Positions 14,738 to 18,362 of a stretch of 18,362 nt of DNA are shown here, piece by piece. The notes below the pieces were generated by a model that saw nothing but the letters and a program-made list of their open reading frames with translations, did not search any database and was not told the DNA's origin. A program made the translations under genes and the position numbers. Source of the DNA: Deltaproteobacteria bacterium (GTDB lineage Bacteria; Desulfobacterota; DSM-4660; Desulfatiglandales; Desulfatiglandaceae); assembly GCA_019307165.1 (NCBI GenBank), contig JAFDKD010000066.1, forward strand, positions 1-18,362. The letters are read 5' to 3'. The first letter of the stretch is position 1; the number at the start of each line of letters is the position of its first letter.

Positions 14738-16702
14738 TCAACCGGGCGGACGGAACGTCACCTCCACCTTACCGATCCGTTGCAGCGGGCCACCGGGCCG
14801 CGGATGCTGTTTTACGGCCAGGCCCGTACCCACCAGGACCACGTCCAGGCCCAGGGACCTGCCCCTGGCCAGCACTTCCCTCATGCCCAGGCCTCTGAAA
14901 TCGGGCAACGATCCCTTTTTCGTTTCGGCCCGGACATCTGTTGCGGCAGGGGGCCCGGACGCGACGGCCGGAGCGGTGGAGGTCACCTCCATCTCTTTTG
15001 CCGCCATCAGGGATTGGGGATTGACCCGCATGTGGGTGAGGCACCACCTCCCCACCTCGCTGAATACGGGCGCCGCCACCACCCCCCCGTAGGCAACGCC
15101 TTTGGGTTCGTCCACAACCACCAGGATCACCAGCCTGGGGTTCACCACCGGGGTAAAACCGACGAACGCGGCCACATACTTGCTTTTTGAATAGGCTCGC
15201 GTCTTGGGGTCCACTTTTTGCGCAGTTCCCGTCTTGCCGGCCGCGCTGAAACCGGCGATGGCGGCCTTTGGCGCGGTACCCTCCTCCTCCGTCACCCGTT
15301 GAAGGGTGTGGGCCACTTCATGGGAGGTCTGGGAACTGATCACGCGTCTCACGACCTTGGGACGCCCCTCATGAAGCACATTGCCGGACGAATCCACGAT
15401 GGACTTGACCACGTAAGGCCGCATCAGTTTGCCGCCGTTGGCGATAGCCGCCATGGCCATGGCCAGCTGGAGCGAGGTGACGGTCATGCCCTGCCCGAAA
15501 TAGTGGGTGGCCTGATCGATCAACCGGGCCTTCTTCGGGGGCCGAATGAAACCCTTTCTCTCCCCGGGCAGGTCGATGCCGGTCGCGCTCCCGAAACCGA
15601 ACGAGGCGAGATAGTCGTAGAACCGCCCGTAGCCCAGTTTGCAACCGATCTTGATGGCGCCGATGTTGCTCGATTTCACCACCACTTCCGCAGCGCTCAG
15701 GACGTCATAGTCATGGGTGTCGTGAACGATACTGCCGCCGATGGCGTAGCGACCGCCCTCACAGTTCACCGCATCGTCCAGGCTGATCGCCGATTCCTCG
15801 AGCGCGGCGGACAGGAGAAAGGCCTTTATGGTGGAGCCCGGTTCGAAGCAGTCGGTGACGATCCGGTTTCGCCAGTGATAGGGCTTGTGTTTCCGAAACG
15901 TGTTGGGGTTGAATTCCGGGACCACCGCCATGGCCAGAATTTCGCCGGTCCGCGGGTCCACCACCAGACAATGACCCGCCTTGCCTCCCGTCTTCTTCAC
16001 CGCTGCTCGGAGCGCCGCCTGGGCCCGGTACTGGATGTCTTTGTCAATGGTGAGAACCAGATGGCGCAATCCCTGGTCCGATTCGGCGGGCCTGCTCATG
16101 GAGAAAACACGGCCCAGGGCGTCGCGCATCAGCACAAGTTTGTGTTGCGGGCCCCTCAACACCGAATCGTACTTCCGCTCCAGGCCTTCAAGACCCTGGT
16201 TGTCCTGGCCGGCGAAACCGATCACGTGCGCGGCAATGTCCCGGCCGGGATAGTACCGCTGCGTCTCGGTGGTCAGGCCGACGCCCGGCAACTTGAGTTG
16301 GTCCACCTGCTTTGCCTGCTTCGGCGGGATTTTCCGGCGAATCCATACGAATGGGCTGGAACTGTTCAGACGCTTTCGAATGTCGGTCCGTTTCAACCCG
16401 AGTATTTTGGAAAGCGACCTTGCGGTCTTGTCCTTCCCTTTGACCTGCTTGGGGTGGGCGTAAAGCGATTTAACCTTGATGCTGACGGCAAGTTCATGTC
16501 TTTCTCGGTCATAGATTGTCCCGCGCTCGGGGGGGAGTTTAACGTTCCAGATATATCCGTTCCGGGCAATGCCCCCCAGCCGGTCTTTCTGGATCACCTG
16601 CAGCTGGTAGGCCCTGGCCAAAACGACCCCAAGACCCAGAAACAGGCAAAGGCCGACCAGGTGAATGCGAAATCGAATCCAACGCTTTTCCTTTACTTTC
16701 AT
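14738..16702 (-). CDS. ftsI: Septal transpeptidase FtsI (PBP3) with C-terminal PASTA domain
   Basis: Class B penicillin-binding protein that cross-links septal peptidoglycan in the periplasm, paired with FtsW. The 654 residues start with a short basic tail and one membrane anchor (about 12-32). A dimerisation domain follows (LPPERGTIYDRERHELA, 56-72), then the transpeptidase domain with the serine motif STIK (Ser290, Lys293), SSN at 344-346 and KTGT at 490-493. A proline- and alanine-rich linker leads to one PASTA domain at about 598-652 (SLPDFRGLGMREVLARGRSL onward). All catalytic residues are present. The ATG overlaps the ftsL stop by four bases (ATGA). The PASTA tail is absent from the E. 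coli protein and is found in other FtsI and SpoVD-like proteins. Confidence 0.96.
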   Translation of the reverse strand: MKVKEKRWIRFRIHLVGLCLFLGLGVVLARAYQLQVIQKDRLGGIARNGYIWNVKLPPERGTIYDRERHELAVSIKVKSLYAHPKQVKGKDKTARSLSKILGLKRTDIRKRLNSSSPFVWIRRKIPPKQAKQVDQLKLPGVGLTTETQRYYPGRDIAAHVIGFAGQDNQGLEGLERKYDSVLRGPQHKLVLMRDALGRVFSMSRPAESDQGLRHLVLTIDKDIQYRAQAALRAAVKKTGGKAGHCLVVDPRTGEILAMAVVPEFNPNTFRKHKPYHWRNRIVTDCFEPGSTIKAFLLSAALEESAISLDDAVNCEGGRYAIGGSIVHDTHDYDVLSAAEVVVKSSNIGAIKIGCKLGYGRFYDYLASFGFGSATGIDLPGERKGFIRPPKKARLIDQATHYFGQGMTVTSLQLAMAMAAIANGGKLMRPYVVKSIVDSSGNVLHEGRPKVVRRVISSQTSHEVAHTLQRVTEEEGTAPKAAIAGFSAAGKTGTAQKVDPKTRAYSKSKYVAAFVGFTPVVNPRLVILVVVDEPKGVAYGGVVAAPVFSEVGRWCLTHMRVNPQSLMAAKEMEVTSTAPAVASGPPAATDVRAETKKGSLPDFRGLGMREVLARGRSLGLDVVLVGTGLAVKQHPRPGGPLQRIGKVEVTFRPPG

Positions 16703-17064
16703 TGCAGATTAACGATCTGTTCGGGGTTCGGGTGCACCATGCCCAGATCTTTCATAGCCACCTCTTCCAGGCGCTGCGGCGAGCGGAGGGTCGCCAGTTC
16801 CACTTTGAGTTCGAGATTTTTTTCCCTGAGCCGCATCTCCTCTTTTTTTAACTCGCTGAGATCATATCCCAACCGCGTTCCTTCGAAGTTGGACCAGACG
16901 TATCCGATGCTGCTCCCCATGAACAGACAGAGCAGAAAAACCGTTACCACGATCTGCTTGCGCGTCAAACTGAACTTCCGTCTCTTCCGAGCGTTATGGA
17001 CGCGAATACCCGTCTTGGCGTTCCGGGACCCTTTCATCTGCTTGACCCTTTCCGCTCCGGTCAT
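16699..17064 (-). CDS. ftsL: Cell division protein FtsL
   Basis: Small bitopic inner-membrane protein of the divisome; with FtsB and FtsQ it controls FtsW and FtsI activity. The 121 residues have a strongly basic cytoplasmic tail, one membrane span (IVVTVFLLCLFMGSSIGYVW, 38-57) and a periplasmic heptad-rich coiled coil (about 65-95, LGYDLSELKKEEMRLREKN), ending in RLEEVAMKDLGMVHP, typical of the family. I chose the ATG at 17064, two bases after the rsmH stop, because GGAAAGGA lies about nine bases upstream. A longer frame to 17220 overlaps rsmH and is unlikely. FtsL sequences are poorly conserved, so the call rests on topology, the C-terminal motif and the position between rsmH and ftsI. Confidence 0.92.
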   Translation of the reverse strand: MTGAERVKQMKGSRNAKTGIRVHNARKRRKFSLTRKQIVVTVFLLCLFMGSSIGYVWSNFEGTRLGYDLSELKKEEMRLREKNLELKVELATLRSPQRLEEVAMKDLGMVHPNPEQIVNLQ

Positions 17065-17066
17065 GG

Positions 17067-18002
17067 CTATATCCTTTCCGAAGCCCGCATAACGGCGCTT
17101 CTTGCTCTGGGGTTGCCCTCGATCTCTTCGATGCCGGGCCGCCGGCCCCTTTTGTACAGCCTTTTGAAGACCGGCCTGCCGCCGCACACGCAACGGGGAA
17201 AGTCGGGAGGGCAGGTGCAAGCCTTTTCCCAGGCGACCATGGCCCTTTTCACGCGCCGATCCTCAAGAGAATGATACGACAGGGCCACGAACCGCCCCCC
17301 TTCCGCAATGAAAGAGGGGACCTTGTCCAAGAATATGTCGAGATGTTCCAACTCTCGGTTGACGGCTATCCTCAGGGCTTGAAATGTCCGGGTAGCCGGG
17401 TGTTTTGCCTTGGGTCGATGAGACGGCCGAGATAGGGCCTTCACCAGGTTCGCTACCTGGCCGGTGGTGTCGAGCGAGCGCTCTCTTCGCGCCTTTACGA
17501 TGGCCTTGGAAATCGATTTGGCCATTCTCTCTTCACCGTAGTCCCTCAGCAGGAGTTCCAGGTCCCGTTGGGAAAGGGTGTTCACCAGGTCGCGCGCCGT
17601 GAGATTTTCCCCCGGGTCCATTCGCATATCCAGCGGCTCGTCTCTGTTGAAACTGAACCCCCGGCCCGAACCCTCAAGTTGGTAGGAAGACATCCCCAAA
17701 TCCAGAAGGAGGCCTGAGATCTCCCGGATCCCCAGATCTTTCAAAATCATGTCCAGGTCCGAGTAGTTTCCCTGGATGACGCGGGCCCCGGTTTTGAGTT
17801 TCGCCAACCGTTGCCGCGTCAGACGGACAGCCTCCGGGTCCCTGTCCACGGAGATGAGAAGGCCGCCCGGAGAAAGCCGACTTCCGATCAACACGCTGTG
17901 CCCGCCGCTTCCCGCGGTCCCATCCACGTAGATGCCGTCCGCCGCCGTTACCAGATCATCGACGGCCGCCTCCGCAAGGACCGGCTGATGGGGGTATTCC
18001 AC
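17067..18002 (-). CDS. rsmH: 16S rRNA (cytosine(1402)-N4)-methyltransferase RsmH (MraW)
   Basis: S-adenosylmethionine-dependent enzyme that methylates N4 of C1402 in the ribosomal P site. The 311 residues show HQPVLAEAAVDDL (5-17), the SAM-binding DGTAGSGGHS (27-36) and DRDP (53-56), LLDLGMSSYQLEGSGRGFSF (99-118), FQALRIAVNREL (207-218), LSYHSLEDRRVKR (241-253), a four-cysteine cluster at 262, 264, 271 and 273, and GNPRARSAVMRASER near the end. The start is GTG at 18002; AGAAGG, which overlaps the mraZ stop, lies seven bases upstream. The gene is 11 bases from mraZ and two from ftsL, the standard head of a dcw cluster. Confidence 0.97.
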   Translation of the reverse strand: MEYPHQPVLAEAAVDDLVTAADGIYVDGTAGSGGHSVLIGSRLSPGGLLISVDRDPEAVRLTRQRLAKLKTGARVIQGNYSDLDMILKDLGIREISGLLLDLGMSSYQLEGSGRGFSFNRDEPLDMRMDPGENLTARDLVNTLSQRDLELLLRDYGEERMAKSISKAIVKARRERSLDTTGQVANLVKALSRPSHRPKAKHPATRTFQALRIAVNRELEHLDIFLDKVPSFIAEGGRFVALSYHSLEDRRVKRAMVAWEKACTCPPDFPRCVCGGRPVFKRLYKRGRRPGIEEIEGNPRARSAVMRASERI

Positions 18003-18013
18003 GTGACGGCCTT

Positions 18014-18361
18014 CTAAATACCGAATTCGGAGAGGGTCCGGCTGACTTCAGGAAAGCTATGTTTCGCCCGCTCAAATTCCTCTTCCCACCTCCCCTTGTC
18101 CCAGATCTCGAATCGCTTCAGTTCGCCGACGAGAACGACCTCTTTTTCAAGGCAGCCGATCTCGCGCAGGTCCGGGGGAATCGTAATTCGCCCCTGCTTG
18201 ATTTGACACTCCGCGGCGCCGGAAATAAAATATCGAAGATAGGTCTGGGCGGCTTCGTTGAACTGAGGCAGGGCCGCGGCCTTTTCTTCGATGACCCGCC
18301 AGTCGTCCCGGGTATAAACCCAGAGGCAGGCGTCCTGGTTGGTGACGACCAGGCAGTCGTC
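18014..18361 (-). CDS. mraZ: Transcriptional regulator MraZ (5' end outside window)
   Basis: DNA-binding protein of the SpoVT/AbrB fold that binds repeats in front of the dcw operon and adjusts its transcription. The last 115 codons are present, ending with TAG at 18016-18014; about 30 N-terminal residues of a protein usually near 145-150 lie beyond the window. The second AbrB half is clear: CQIKQGRITIPPDLREIGCL, then EKEVVLVGELKRFEIWDKGR. The first half is visible only as its end (LVVTNQDACLWVYTRDDW). The operator and promoter, normally upstream of mraZ, are also outside. Confidence 0.95.
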   Translation of the reverse strand, partial: DDCLVVTNQDACLWVYTRDDWRVIEEKAAALPQFNEAAQTYLRYFISGAAECQIKQGRITIPPDLREIGCLEKEVVLVGELKRFEIWDKGRWEEEFERAKHSFPEVSRTLSEFGI

Positions 18362-18362
18362 T

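Noticed and set aside
15218..17092. 624-codon plus-strand frame opposite ftsI and ftsL
   Set aside because: It is an antisense shadow of strongly supported genes in GC-rich DNA; the translation has no recognisable domain or membrane pattern.

Overview
This window is almost all of a division and cell wall (dcw) cluster, and every real gene lies on the minus strand. In transcription order (right to left) it holds: mraZ (5' end outside the window), rsmH, ftsL, ftsI, a 389-bp gap, murE, murF, a small response-regulator gene, mraY, murD (broken), ftsW, murG, murC, a 477-bp gap, murB, a 94-bp gap, ftsQ, ftsA and ftsZ (3' end outside). The DNA is GC-rich. MurE carries the DNPR motif of enzymes that add meso-diaminopimelate. 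FtsI ends in one PASTA domain. Short heptameric repeats fill the gaps. Together these suggest a Gram-negative of the Desulfobacterota (former Deltaproteobacteria) type; that placement is inference.

The cluster covers most cytoplasmic and membrane steps of peptidoglycan precursor synthesis. MurB, MurC, MurD, MurE and MurF build UDP-MurNAc-pentapeptide. MraY and MurG make lipid I and lipid II. FtsW and FtsI polymerise and cross-link septal wall. FtsL and FtsQ belong to the divisome core, FtsA tethers the ring to the membrane and FtsZ forms it. MraZ and RsmH are the usual first genes. No ddl lies between murB and ftsQ, where many clusters have it. Most junctions are short or overlapping (ATGA, GTGA, TAATG), so one long transcript with translational coupling is likely.

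Three things break the ordinary picture. First, a single-domain CheY-like receiver gene overlaps the 3' end of murF by ATGA and precedes mraY. Second, murD is split by a 25-bp tandem duplication that shifts the frame just before the lysine expected to be carbamylated. Third, the three largest gaps are filled by different short tandem repeats. Most are heptamers (units resembling GGTTCAR, CTCYGYC, TTCGATA, CTGACAC and AACTCAT), plus two 9-mer arrays that face each other and bracket the ftsI-murE gap. Several arrays run up to or into start and stop codons, so they may affect translation signals of murB, ftsQ and murC. I see no tRNA, rRNA, CRISPR array or insertion sequence with a transposase.
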